From Bdellovibrionaceae bacterium UBA2316 (lineage in GTDB: Bacteria; Bdellovibrionota; Bdellovibrionia; Bdellovibrionales; Bdellovibrionaceae), in the NCBI GenBank assembly GCA_002345205.1, contig DDVI01000072.1, forward strand, positions 56,129 to 102,647: a stretch of 46,519 bases of DNA. Reading direction: 5' to 3'. The notes under the pieces were generated by a model. That model saw only the letters and a program-made list of their open reading frames with translations, was not told the origin of the DNA and searched no databases. Positions 1 to 9,680 of this stretch are shown here, one piece after another; the first letter of the stretch is position 1; each line of letters starts with the position of its first letter. The position numbers and the translations under genes were made by a program.

Positions 1-243
1 ACCCCATAAACCCGAAACCTTGGTTCTTTGTTTGTTGAGGGAAAAATAGTAAATATAGGTATATCTAAACTACGGAAAAGCCCCGACGGCGATTACGAAA
101 AGAAATGGAGGCGGCGTGGGTAATTTTTTTGGGATTGAGAGCCGTCTTCTTTCCTTTGAAGCGCTAATTTGAGCTCGGTCTTCCGTTTGGGAGGGCTTGC
201 CGATTTTAAGACATGAAAAAACGAGTTCCACAGACAGGCGCGT
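1..243. other. Left edge; no gene supported
   Basis: I see no convincing gene here. One plus-strand frame is open from the window edge to a TAG near position 50, so the tail of a gene entering from the left is possible, but it is too short to identify. I see no T-tract terminator for prfC, which ends at 244. Confidence 0.3.
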
Positions 244-1848
244 TCAGCGGGAACGGCTGATTGAGCTTTGGAATTCGATGTTTGGGTTTTCTCGTTCGGC
301 CCATTTCAAATCCCACTCTTGTGCTAGTAAAATAACCGGTTGTTCGTTCATATCTCGATAGATTTGCAACCCACCTTTTAGTTCTGATACGGCTTGACCA
401 GTTGTTTTATCTTTTGGCCAACGAGCGACCGAAAATGGTAGACGATTTTGCTTAACTTCAAGATTGTATTCATCTGCTAACCGATGAGCTAAAACTTCGA
501 ACTGAAGTTCACCCACAGCACCAATGATGGGATCCTGCATACCGATGAATGGGTCCACGAATAGTTGAATCGCGCCCTCTTCGGCTAAATGCTTTAAAGC
601 TTCCTGCATTTTGGTGCGCTTTAGAGCGTCCCTCACTGACAATTTCGTGAATAATTCAGGGGCAAATTTTGGAATATCTTCGTAAATAACTGTTCCGCGT
701 GAAGCGATACAATCTCCAATAGCAAAGTTACCGGTATCATTCACACCCACGATATCGCCCGCGTACGCCACGTCGACCGTTTCCCGGTCAGCTGCAACGA
801 ATTGATTTGAATACGCCAGACGAAGTTCTTTTTTGTGCCGCATGTGTTGAACTTTCATACCACGTTCAAACTTACCAGAACAAATGCGAACAAAGGCCAC
901 GCGGTCGCGATGACGACGATCCATGTTCGCCTGAATTTTAAAAACGAAGCCCGAGAAATTATCCTCAAGTGGGTTCATTTCTTCGCCATCACGTTTTTTT
1001 CGTGGTTGAACGCCCGGGGCGTATTTGCAAAAGAAATCTAAAAATGTATCGACCCCGAAGTTTTGTTTAGCTGAACCAAATGTCACAGGCGAAATTTCAC
1101 CATTCAAAAATGCGTGCACATCAAACGGCGGCAACGCCGATTCGATTAACTCCAATTCATCACGAACTTGCTGAGCGGTTTCGCGATCAAGGAATTCATC
1201 TAAACGAGGATCATCGATTCCTTGGAACGGGTATTTAGTTACCTCGTCTCCTTCGCGGCGCTGATCGTAAAACATAAGTTCTTTGTTTACGCGATTGTAA
1301 ATACCTTTGAAACGTTGGCCAATACCTAATGGCCACGTCACAGGGTAACATTGCATCCCTAGCGTTTTTTCGATTTCATCGATCAACGTTAACGGGTCTT
1401 TACCTTCGCGATCGAGCTTGTTTACAAATGTGAAAATAGGAATCTGGCGATAGCGACAGACTTCATATAGTTTTTTGGTACGCTCTTCCACGCCCTTGGC
1501 CACGTCAATCAACATGGCGGCAGAATCCACCGCCATCAATACACGGTACGTATCTTCTGAGAAGTCTTTATGGCCGGGAGTATCTAGTAAGTTGATTCTT
1601 AGAGAACTATAATCAAACGTCATCACTGACGACGTGATCGAGATCCCTTTTTGCCGCTCAAGTTCCATCCAGTCTGAAGTCACGGCTTTTGTGCCTGATT
1701 TTCCTTTAACTTCCCCAGTCTCATGAATTACGCCCCCATGATAGAGTAGTTTTTCTGTCAACGTCGTTTTACCGGCATCGGGATGGGAGATAATCGCAAA
1801 AGTACGACGTCTAAGTATTTCTTTCTGGGTAGTAGCATCTGTAAGCAT
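244..1848 (-). CDS. prfC: Peptide chain release factor 3 (RF3)
   Basis: RF3 is a cytoplasmic translational GTPase that recycles RF1 and RF2 from the ribosome after peptide release and also acts in post-peptidyl-transfer quality control. The 534-residue protein has the normal family length. The G domain is at the N-terminus: G1 SHPDAGKTTL at about 21-30, G3 DTPGH at 89-93 and G4 NKLD at 143-146. The threonine-bearing switch I segment (ERQKGISITSS, about 64-74) is present. The rest matches the EF-G-like domain II and RF3 C-terminal domain, with GAVGELQFEVL recognisable. The ATG at 1848 follows a weak TAGGG box. The gene is divergent from trhO across a gap of about 110 bp that must hold both promoters. 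RF3 is patchily distributed in bacteria; the identity here is clear. Confidence 0.96.
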   Translation of the reverse strand: MLTDATTQKEILRRRTFAIISHPDAGKTTLTEKLLYHGGVIHETGEVKGKSGTKAVTSDWMELERQKGISITSSVMTFDYSSLRINLLDTPGHKDFSEDTYRVLMAVDSAAMLIDVAKGVEERTKKLYEVCRYRQIPIFTFVNKLDREGKDPLTLIDEIEKTLGMQCYPVTWPLGIGQRFKGIYNRVNKELMFYDQRREGDEVTKYPFQGIDDPRLDEFLDRETAQQVRDELELIESALPPFDVHAFLNGEISPVTFGSAKQNFGVDTFLDFFCKYAPGVQPRKKRDGEEMNPLEDNFSGFVFKIQANMDRRHRDRVAFVRICSGKFERGMKVQHMRHKKELRLAYSNQFVAADRETVDVAYAGDIVGVNDTGNFAIGDCIASRGTVIYEDIPKFAPELFTKLSVRDALKRTKMQEALKHLAEEGAIQLFVDPFIGMQDPIIGAVGELQFEVLAHRLADEYNLEVKQNRLPFSVARWPKDKTTGQAVSELKGGLQIYRDMNEQPVILLAQEWDLKWAERENPNIEFQSSISRSR

Positions 1849-1958
1849 GAAAGAACCCTACCTGAAATATTTCCCATTGTCATTTGGTTCGAGGTGATTT
1901 ATTTACTATCCATTATCTTTAAATGTGGGTTTGGAGCCCAAGGTTATTAAGGAGCCAT

Positions 1959-2906
1959 ATGAAACAGCCAGTACATTCGTACTATATTTCTACTTTCTAT
2001 CATTTTTTCCCATTAGTTGAGCTTGAAACGGTTAAAACCGAACTCAAAGCCATTGCTGAAAAGCACAAGACATTAGGGCTCATCGTAATTGGACCAGAGG
2101 GATTTAACTCAACAGTTAGTGCTGAATCTGCTGAAAATTTAGCAGACTTTAAAGAATCGCTTCAAAAACATTACGGTATTAAAATTGGAAATTTCAAAGA
2201 TTCGTTCTCTGATGTACCTCCGTTTCGTCGCTTTAGCGTGAAAGTGCGTGAAGAGATTGTGACAGCGGGAATCCCAGGACGCTCACCAGAACCCGGCATC
2301 AATCATCACTTGTCTCCGGAAGAGTGGGATCATGTACTAAAAAATGAAAAAGACTTTGCATTGATTGATACGCGCAATTGGTACGAATATAAAATTGGTA
2401 CGTTTAAAGGTGCGATCAATCCTAATATCGAAAAATTCACAGAATTCCCTGCTTTTTTCGAATCTCAGCACATTCCCAAAGATAAAAAAATTCTTATCTT
2501 CTGCACGGGCGGAATCCGCTGCGAAAAAGGAATTCTAGAGCTTCAAGATAAAGGCTATAAAAATGTATTCCAGCTTGAAGGCGGAATCTTAAAATATATG
2601 GAAGAAAAACCACGCCAAGAATTTGAAGGAGAATGTTTCGTTTTCGACAATCGCGTCGCTGTCGATGCTGATTTAAAACCAAGCACGACGTACAAACTAT
2701 GTCCGCACTGTGGTCAACCAGCGCATATCAAAATTGAATGCAAACGTTGTGATACAGAAGCGCTTCTGTGCGAGCCCTGTTTAGAACTCGAATGGAAAAA
2801 AGACACCTGCTCTAAAAACTGCGCCTATCAGTACGAACTTCATCCAGATCGCAAAGGTAAACACCAAGTCCTACATTACGAAGCCGCTCGCGTCCTCAGA
2901 AAATAG
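1959..2906 (+). CDS. trhO: tRNA uridine(34) hydroxylase, rhodanese family
   Basis: TrhO (YceA) carries out oxygen-dependent 5-hydroxylation of U34 in tRNAs, the step that leads to (m)cmo5U wobble modification. The protein is 315 residues if translation starts at the ATG at 1959, which follows TAAGGAG at 1948-1954. An upstream in-frame ATG at 1923 lacks a ribosome-binding site and would add 12 residues outside the family core. An N-terminal acylphosphatase-like domain covers about 1-100. A rhodanese domain follows, with the active-site loop FCTGGIRCEK and catalytic Cys182. The C-terminus has paired cysteines (248/251, 261/264, 271/274, then 284 and 288) that look like a zinc-binding cluster, as in many YceA proteins. 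A bidirectional terminator lies about 40 bp downstream. Confidence 0.94.
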   Translation: MKQPVHSYYISTFYHFFPLVELETVKTELKAIAEKHKTLGLIVIGPEGFNSTVSAESAENLADFKESLQKHYGIKIGNFKDSFSDVPPFRRFSVKVREEIVTAGIPGRSPEPGINHHLSPEEWDHVLKNEKDFALIDTRNWYEYKIGTFKGAINPNIEKFTEFPAFFESQHIPKDKKILIFCTGGIRCEKGILELQDKGYKNVFQLEGGILKYMEEKPRQEFEGECFVFDNRVAVDADLKPSTTYKLCPHCGQPAHIKIECKRCDTEALLCEPCLELEWKKDTCSKNCAYQYELHPDRKGKHQVLHYEAARVLRK

Positions 2907-2945
2907 CCGAGAGCCAAAACATTAGTTGTCCGATATACAAAGCAA

Positions 2946-2971
2946 AAAGCCCGGTATTTTGACCGGGCTTT
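2946..2971. terminator. Bidirectional intrinsic terminator
   Basis: Perfect arms AAAGCCCGGT (2946-2955) and ACCGGGCTTT (2962-2971) flank a 6-nt loop. The stem is GC-rich at its core. Read on the minus strand it runs into a T-rich tail, and on the plus strand it ends in TTT. It serves both trhO (+) and the long minus-strand run ending with the PuuD-like gene. Confidence 0.85.
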
Positions 2972-3004
2972 CCATCATGACTCATTGTGTTTCAAATGCC
3001 TAGG

Positions 3005-3028
3005 TTGGCGCCGAATCGGGGGCGCCAA
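3005..3028. repeat. Short GC-rich inverted repeat
   Basis: TTGGCGCC at 3005-3012 and GGCGCCAA at 3021-3028 form an 8-bp stem with an 8-nt loop, just downstream of the PuuD-like gene. There is no T-tract beside it, so it may stabilise the 3' end of the transcript rather than terminate it. Confidence 0.5.
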
Positions 3029-3042
3029 GCCAAGCTGACTTT

Positions 3043-3735
3043 TTACAGAATGATTTCCATCATTAAGTAGATTACGGCTGTTAAGCCGAAGCCGCAGGCG
3101 ATGACTCCGTTTACTGATGTCATTGGGCCTAGTTTACCTTTCATACCGTTGAATTGTAGGGCCGCCCAAACTATGAACATTGCGATCCAATAAGTAGTGA
3201 CGTTGTTCATGTCCATTGCGATTGGTAAATGTGGCGCTGCCACCATGAAGAATAACATTGGGATCGAGAACATTGTGTTTGTTCTTGAACCTAATAATGC
3301 GCGGGCACCAGCGCCGGCTGCTTCCGGATTGGCAGGCTTGCCTTCTGCAACGTTTTTAGCATTATCGATTACGATTTTTTGCGCTGGCCAGATAACGAAC
3401 CATACGTTGAACCACATAGTGATACCAAGTAATGTACCTGTTAGGATTTTAACGCCCCAGTCGCCTTGCAAGCTGAAACCCGTGTAGCTTGCCGTGTGAA
3501 GCATAGCCAAACCAGTTACGAATGTCCACATGGCACCCCAACGAAACCACCAAAGAGCGATTGGTAGAAGTTTTTGCTGCACTTGTGATTTTGCCGGAGC
3601 GTCTGTTTGAGCCATGAACGCGCCTTGAGTGAAATTGAAATAATATAAATGACCAATCCACATGATTCCAAAGAAAATGTGTAACCATTTTAGAACGAAG
3701 TGAATCCCTACTACATTAAATAACGCAAATTCCAT
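3043..3735 (-). CDS. PuuD-like integral membrane protein (urate oxidase N-terminal family)
   Basis: The 230-residue protein is almost entirely hydrophobic, with about six or seven membrane helices. TM1 is at about 11-32 and contains KWLHIFFGIMWIGHLYYFNF; others include WFVIWPAQK and the C-terminal YLMMEIIL. This matches the membrane domain of PuuD/DUF989. In the Agrobacterium urate hydroxylase that domain is followed by a cytochrome c domain that accepts electrons. The cytochrome domain is absent here, there is no CxxCH, and no purine-catabolism genes are nearby, so urate oxidation should not be assumed. Conserved histidines in helices 1 and 2 could be heme ligands (inference). The ATG at 3735 has a good AAGGAG box. 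It lies 33 bp after the alpha-2-macroglobulin gene and is probably co-transcribed with it. Confidence 0.8.
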   Translation of the reverse strand: MEFALFNVVGIHFVLKWLHIFFGIMWIGHLYYFNFTQGAFMAQTDAPAKSQVQQKLLPIALWWFRWGAMWTFVTGLAMLHTASYTGFSLQGDWGVKILTGTLLGITMWFNVWFVIWPAQKIVIDNAKNVAEGKPANPEAAGAGARALLGSRTNTMFSIPMLFFMVAAPHLPIAMDMNNVTTYWIAMFIVWAALQFNGMKGKLGPMTSVNGVIACGFGLTAVIYLMMEIIL

Positions 3736-3768
3736 GTGATGTTTCTCCTTATACCTTAATTAGTAGCT

Positions 3769-6700
3769 CTACTTTGAAGAACTTTCAACCACTTCCAAAC
3801 GGAACGACGACGAATACGCTGTCATTTCCGGAGCATACATAGATTGAATCGTTGCCGAATTGAACTTGTACACACCGGAAGTCGTCGCTTTAAAACGGTG
3901 CCTCATCATGTACTCACCTTTTGGAACGCGATCAAAGAAGAAATTCATAAGCGAATCTCTTGGCTCTTCATATCGACCGATAGTTTCCCACTGGTACCCA
4001 CTCAACAGAGAGTTACTTTCAAAACCGGCTCCACGCGGATCTTTTAAATGAACATATTCAAGCGGCGATTTTGAACTAACCGTTAGTAACACTTCGACCT
4101 CGTCACCGACTTTGATTTTCTCGCCCACTTTAAGCGGTGTCAGTTTATTCCCCGAGTTCACCAGATAGAATTCACGTTTTAAGTCCATCACCGACGAACC
4201 GGATGCATCGGTCATTTCATCAGAACTGTAGATCCAGGTTAATCCAGCAAATACTGGCATTTTTCCCGCTTTATTGATCTTAACGTTTCCATCAGCAGCA
4301 ACAATCTTTTCCGTTTTCAGAATTCGAAGTGGTTCTTTTTGATCAATATCAAGAGGATCGAAATTCAAAGTCTTTTTCGTAGCCCCCCATTCGATGACTA
4401 ACTGAGTTTTATCTTGGAAGTTAGTTTTTAATCGCAAATAATGCATTAACGAAAAAATCGCCTTAGACGTTGCCTTTGTCGATTTCCACTCGTTCCCTTT
4501 GCGATTAAACAATAACCATTGTGCAATTCCATCAATTCGATCATCCGTTGGCTTCAATTGAATCAATGTTTGCAGAAAGAACGCATGCTTTTCAACGGTG
4601 TCATTATACCATAACCAAGAACGTTCCTCTGGAGCCCAGTAGATCCCAACTAGTTCGTCTTTTTTACTGCCATCTAATGCTCGTTTTAAGCTGGCTTCCG
4701 ACTTTTTAGCATTTCCCAGTCGCTTATATATATGGGCCATGTACGCATGCCCTAACGGCGTAATCAGTGTGTCGTGTTTTTCGATAAATGGAACCCATGC
4801 TTTTGCTACTTCGGAATTACTAGATAATTTATTAAGTTTAGAATCAAACGACGTAAATATATAGGTTCCGTATATTAAGAACTGCAGTTCACCCACCTGA
4901 GCTTTTAAATATTTAGGTAACTCACGATAAACATAGTTCAGCGCTTTTTCGAAAAGATCTTTGGGAAATTCAACGCCATACATAGCAGCTTCACTTAAAC
5001 CTTCAAGCACGACGAGTGTGATGTATAAATCTTCACGTCCACCTGCGAACCACGAAAAGCCACCGGATGAATGCTGCCTTGATTTTAAGTCCTTAAATAT
5101 TTCTTCACGTAGCTTAGAAATTGTCGTTGAATCTAAATACGATATTAATTCAAAAGCAGATGTCATTCCCTTTGCATTTTCGATCCATGGCGTTTCCGTA
5201 AGTTCCATTAAACGGCGCGGATCCTTTTCCTCCCACGGCAATGTCACCGTTTTGCGATTGCCTGCCTTTTTAAACGCGGCGGTTACGGCTTCTTTTAGCT
5301 TTGGATTTTGCTGATACATCGAATTGATGATCGCTAGTGGTACATACTTGTTAATCAGCTGCTCTGAACAACTATATGGATAATTCACCAAACTTGGAAC
5401 CGAGTTCAAAAGCATAATAGGAAGCTGAGGATCAATTTGCAGACTGATCATTTCGTTGATACGAGTCGCATCTTTTTTATCCCAATTTTTAAGCTTTAGG
5501 TTATTTTGGTTTTCTTTTAAATAAACAAGAGTGTTTTCAACTAAGCGTTGTCGTGAAGGTAAAATCGATAATATTTTTTCTTCAGCATCCGTCTCTTTAC
5601 CTGCAGTTACGATTCCTTTTATTTTTACCGAACCCAGCACCGATGGAACTTTAATTTTCCACGATTGAATGTGACTTTCATTTGCTGGGATATCGACATC
5701 TAATTTCAATTTTTGGGCCTTAAATAATTCCGCGACATCAATACCGTCGCCGGACACTTCGAGCGTTAAGGTCGTAGGCATTTTTTTACTAGTTAAGTTA
5801 TCGACCTTAAGTTTAATTTCAGTAGTATCGCCTTCACGCAAGTAGCGGGTAACTAGCACACGAACAAAGAAATCTTTTTGCGACAGAACAACCTGTTCGT
5901 CGTCACCAATTAAACCATTTGCTGAAACAGTTAATAACTTTGCTTTCCACGAAGTCAGTTGGTCTGGAGCTTTGAACTCAAACCGATTCTGCTCGTTACC
6001 TAGCGGGTAAAACGGTTCAAACACTGCTGTTTCGGCGAAGTTTTTCCGAACTTCAACTTTAGAGTGCCCTGAAGACGAATCGACTGGCTTTGATTCGGCA
6101 TCTTTATCACTGGCGCCTTCTTTTGACCTTTTTTCCATGGCGGCTTCGGCTGGAGCCGCATCAGCAACCATTGATTTTGAAGCCATCGGGGCGGCAGCGA
6201 AACTTCCGACTCTCCCGCCGGCACGTTGGGTGGCCATATCATCCATGGACATAGAGTCCATCATCATATCATTTTCTTGAGCCAGCCGGTCAGCGTCGAT
6301 CAACAACAAAGGTCTATATTTTACTTTTAAATTCTTTTTATACTTTTCAAGCATTGATTTCAAATCAGGATGAACCCATTTTAGAGCCATGGACTCTAAA
6401 TATTCGTGCTGAAACGCGACCTCCTGAGAGGAATCCTGACTCGTGTAAAATTCTTTTAAGTAATTTCGACTTCTAGAGGCATAGAACTCAAGGGATTGGT
6501 CGTACATTGTCACTAATGCTTCTAATGCTTTTTCCTTGGTCCTATTCACTATTTTTAACTGCGAGTTTTGGCCGGGCTTGATTGTCGCAGTCTTGTCAAA
6601 CATTACATCCAGTTTTTTATAATCGTTATTAACAACTATCGTTTGGCGACCTTGAATGACTTCATTGTCAAACACTGAAAACCACATGAATGTCGAACCA

Positions 6701-9678
6701 TTGAACATCGATTCGGTAACTTTCACGTCGTAAACTTTAATTCCATGGTTTGTTTTAAAAATTGGGTTATCTAGTTTCAACTGGTTTTTCATTAAGAAGC
6801 CAACCATATGGCCTGAATATTCCGACGACCCGAAAAGAATCGAAACGGTTTCGCCGATTTTAAACTCAGGTTTAGATAACAATGTGAGTTCAGGAATGTA
6901 AAACTGACTTAGTTTTTTTCCATTTTCAGCTACCATCATGTAAATCTCGGCTTCGACTTTCTCGCCGTTTGATTCTTTACTTAGCATTTTTACTTTATAA
7001 ACACCTTCTGGTAAGCCATTTAAACTAAAATCGGAGGTCTCTTTGTTTACGGCCCAGCTTCCTTTAGATATCAAATTGCCTTTTAGTTTTTCAAAATGAA
7101 TCTTGTAATTAACTGGACGATAACTGCGGTAGCTATAGCTTGGCGACTCTGGCAATTCTTGTTTTATCTTTTTCTTTTCAGCATTCGTAGGTGGTTCAAG
7201 TTCAAAAACTTCATAATCTACTTTTCCATTAAACAAAGTTCCGTTAAGATCTTCGAGCTTAATTTTCAAACTTGGCTTTTCTTTATTTTTATAAAAGTCT
7301 TTATCCAGACTCGCATTGATAAAAAACTCTTTCTTTGAGGCGGTAAAATACGCGCTCCCGTCTATTGAACGTCCGCTTTCATCTCGTATCGATGCCGTCA
7401 CTACGAACCGACGAGAATCACTACCATTTGCTTTTGGCGTATAGACTATGTTGAATTCACCCTTATCATCTAGAACGGCCTCGGCTTGAGTGACATCGCC
7501 CTCGCCACCATTTTCGCCATCGAAGTAGCGATCAAAAAACCACGGATAATATACGCGTGAGGAAATCTTATAAACCACACGTCCTTTTTTCACCGGCGCG
7601 CCATAGTAATATTTTGCAGAGACTTTTACTTTAACTTCTTTTTCAAATATCCAAGGCGCTTTGGCTTTCTCTACCTCGACGTAGAAGTCTGGACGTTTAT
7701 ACTCTTCGACGCGGAACGAATCTGAAAACGTTCTATTATAGCTTTCAATTGTATTTAATTCTGGAGAATCTACCGAAACTTGAACCTGGTAATGACCAAG
7801 CATGCCCGTCATTGGTAAGTCATAAGACCACGAAACGGCTCCTTGCGAGTTCGTGTCGATCGTCTTTTCAACGACCGATTGATACTGTGGATTCATGATT
7901 TGAATCTTAGCTTTCGCATTTGCAACGACTCGGTAGCCAAATGGAACACGCTTTAGAAAAATAGCCTTGATACTGACTTTTTGTCCTGGTCTGTAAATAG
8001 GGCGATCAAATTCGATTACACTCTTAAGATGATGATAAGTCGGCTTATAAACGTAATCATTTTTGTATGAAGAAACCGAGTTTTGCAACTGAGCCAATGC
8101 CGAAACACGAGTATATTCACGACCGCGATTGCTTCTAAAATCCCAAGTATCTTGCAAGATGATCGCACCGTCCTGATTAGATGCTTTGGTGACATTTTCC
8201 TGCATGACTTGCGCTTTAAATGGGATATCCGAAAGGAGCCGTCCTGTCTCGTTGTCAAAAATAAAAAAGTTATGGGTCGGAATTGATTTAATTTCTGTTT
8301 CACCAAAAGCTTTTTCTGGATCGTACTGCCCTGCTAATTGATACAGCAATTGAATATCGGAAATTCTAATTTCCGAACCATGAACGAAGGCTTTGCCCTC
8401 GGTTATTTTCTCCATGTCGGAAGCAACTATACGATACAAACCAGGATTTAACTTTCCCAGATTAAATTCAGTTTTGTGATTTAAGTATATATCTTTAGGT
8501 TCAATACTAAATTTTTTCGTTACAACGGGTTTAACTTTAATCAATTTTTTTAACTCATCTTCAGTAAAATCACGCTGATTAGCTGAAGACAGTAACTGAT
8601 TAAAGTTTTTTTCGATATCAGCATTAGGCGTTTCAAATACTCGCACCCATACTTCTTTCAAATTTCGCGTTGTCGCAGGTAAAATCAAATCCGATTTGGA
8701 ATTATAGCGATTTTTTCCAACCGAAAACTCTTTATTTTCGATTTGTTGAATTATAGATAAGCATTCCTTTGTCGACGGCCCACTATACATCTCAACAGCT
8801 TTGCGGCAACTCGCTAGGGACTGCTTAAAATCAAAACGAGCATAATATTTGGCTTCATACAAAAACCACTCACCACGGGCACGAGGTGTTTCTAGCTTCT
8901 TCGCCACATTTTCAAGCTCGACCAATATTTGTTTATTATTGACCGGCTCAGGTACCTTCGGATTTCTATTTGAATCAATATAAAAGTAGTCCAATCCCGC
9001 TGGGACCTTCATCTTAGAATAGTGCATACGCCAGTAGTCACGGATATAGCTACGGTATTTATCAGTACCGACAATGGCTTTTTCTACCGCTTCTAATTTT
9101 TCTTTTTCAGATAACTGAGCTATGTAGTAGTTTGAAACTACTTCATTAACTAACCAATCAAATACGGTTGGCATGGCTTCGATATCAATATCTTTGAAGT
9201 AAAAAAAAGACTTTACAGTTTCTAGCTTTAAACTCAGAAGATATTTATCCTCTTTCAAAAGACTTTGAACGATTGCCTTCATCTGGATTTGCCAATAAGC
9301 CGCCGTTCGTTTAATAGGTTCAGTTTCACCTTTGATTTCCGAACGCGCCATTTGATGAGAGTATTTATTTACGAATTTTTCGATCGCCTTTAGCTGAATA
9401 ATTTGATGTACAACCGACCATTGTTTATCTTTAAACTTGGGTCCTTTTATCGACGTCTTCAAAGTGTTTTCAAATTCTCGAAGCATTAACCGGGACTGCA
9501 GACCTTTTACAAAGCTTTCTTCTGACTTTGTAACAACGTAATCTTTTTCAAATAGTTCGGCGGCTTCTTTGTAGAGCCCCTCATCATATTTCCTTTGTCC
9601 GTCCGTTGTTTTAGCCATAGACATAAGAGTACTCAGCAGAATACCCATCAGCAAACTTAAAGATATTTTTATTTTCAT
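3769..9678 (-). CDS. Bacterial alpha-2-macroglobulin, thioester-containing
   Basis: This is a 1969-residue exported protein of the alpha-2-macroglobulin family, expected to trap attacking proteases in the periplasm or at the cell surface. Residues 1-22 form a signal peptide (cleavage near SMA-KT); there is no lipobox cysteine, unlike E. coli YfhM. An MG2-like domain begins near 555 (YRPGQKVSIKAIF). A Met/Ser/Ala/Asp-rich segment at about 1135-1205 immediately precedes the A2M core block (RKNFAETAVFEPF, about 1209). That is where a bait region would lie. The thioester motif CSEQ is intact at Cys1437-Gln1440 (5359-5370), within PYSCSEQLINKYVP. The alpha-helical thioester domain follows to about 1720, and MG-type beta domains end the protein. 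E. coli pairs this family with PBP1C; here it sits 2 bp after pdxJ, with no penicillin-binding protein nearby. Confidence 0.92.
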   Translation of the reverse strand: MKIKISLSLLMGILLSTLMSMAKTTDGQRKYDEGLYKEAAELFEKDYVVTKSEESFVKGLQSRLMLREFENTLKTSIKGPKFKDKQWSVVHQIIQLKAIEKFVNKYSHQMARSEIKGETEPIKRTAAYWQIQMKAIVQSLLKEDKYLLSLKLETVKSFFYFKDIDIEAMPTVFDWLVNEVVSNYYIAQLSEKEKLEAVEKAIVGTDKYRSYIRDYWRMHYSKMKVPAGLDYFYIDSNRNPKVPEPVNNKQILVELENVAKKLETPRARGEWFLYEAKYYARFDFKQSLASCRKAVEMYSGPSTKECLSIIQQIENKEFSVGKNRYNSKSDLILPATTRNLKEVWVRVFETPNADIEKNFNQLLSSANQRDFTEDELKKLIKVKPVVTKKFSIEPKDIYLNHKTEFNLGKLNPGLYRIVASDMEKITEGKAFVHGSEIRISDIQLLYQLAGQYDPEKAFGETEIKSIPTHNFFIFDNETGRLLSDIPFKAQVMQENVTKASNQDGAIILQDTWDFRSNRGREYTRVSALAQLQNSVSSYKNDYVYKPTYHHLKSVIEFDRPIYRPGQKVSIKAIFLKRVPFGYRVVANAKAKIQIMNPQYQSVVEKTIDTNSQGAVSWSYDLPMTGMLGHYQVQVSVDSPELNTIESYNRTFSDSFRVEEYKRPDFYVEVEKAKAPWIFEKEVKVKVSAKYYYGAPVKKGRVVYKISSRVYYPWFFDRYFDGENGGEGDVTQAEAVLDDKGEFNIVYTPKANGSDSRRFVVTASIRDESGRSIDGSAYFTASKKEFFINASLDKDFYKNKEKPSLKIKLEDLNGTLFNGKVDYEVFELEPPTNAEKKKIKQELPESPSYSYRSYRPVNYKIHFEKLKGNLISKGSWAVNKETSDFSLNGLPEGVYKVKMLSKESNGEKVEAEIYMMVAENGKKLSQFYIPELTLLSKPEFKIGETVSILFGSSEYSGHMVGFLMKNQLKLDNPIFKTNHGIKVYDVKVTESMFNGSTFMWFSVFDNEVIQGRQTIVVNNDYKKLDVMFDKTATIKPGQNSQLKIVNRTKEKALEALVTMYDQSLEFYASRSRNYLKEFYTSQDSSQEVAFQHEYLESMALKWVHPDLKSMLEKYKKNLKVKYRPLLLIDADRLAQENDMMMDSMSMDDMATQRAGGRVGSFAAAPMASKSMVADAAPAEAAMEKRSKEGASDKDAESKPVDSSSGHSKVEVRKNFAETAVFEPFYPLGNEQNRFEFKAPDQLTSWKAKLLTVSANGLIGDDEQVVLSQKDFFVRVLVTRYLREGDTTEIKLKVDNLTSKKMPTTLTLEVSGDGIDVAELFKAQKLKLDVDIPANESHIQSWKIKVPSVLGSVKIKGIVTAGKETDAEEKILSILPSRQRLVENTLVYLKENQNNLKLKNWDKKDATRINEMISLQIDPQLPIMLLNSVPSLVNYPYSCSEQLINKYVPLAIINSMYQQNPKLKEAVTAAFKKAGNRKTVTLPWEEKDPRRLMELTETPWIENAKGMTSAFELISYLDSTTISKLREEIFKDLKSRQHSSGGFSWFAGGREDLYITLVVLEGLSEAAMYGVEFPKDLFEKALNYVYRELPKYLKAQVGELQFLIYGTYIFTSFDSKLNKLSSNSEVAKAWVPFIEKHDTLITPLGHAYMAHIYKRLGNAKKSEASLKRALDGSKKDELVGIYWAPEERSWLWYNDTVEKHAFFLQTLIQLKPTDDRIDGIAQWLLFNRKGNEWKSTKATSKAIFSLMHYLRLKTNFQDKTQLVIEWGATKKTLNFDPLDIDQKEPLRILKTEKIVAADGNVKINKAGKMPVFAGLTWIYSSDEMTDASGSSVMDLKREFYLVNSGNKLTPLKVGEKIKVGDEVEVLLTVSSKSPLEYVHLKDPRGAGFESNSLLSGYQWETIGRYEEPRDSLMNFFFDRVPKGEYMMRHRFKATTSGVYKFNSATIQSMYAPEMTAYSSSFRLEVVESSSK

Positions 9679-9680
9679 AG

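Noticed and set aside
7096..7338. Hydrophobic plus-strand frame within the macroglobulin gene
   Set aside because: It is antisense to a clear coding region and lacks a start signal; the hydrophobic residues come from complemented Lys/Glu codons.
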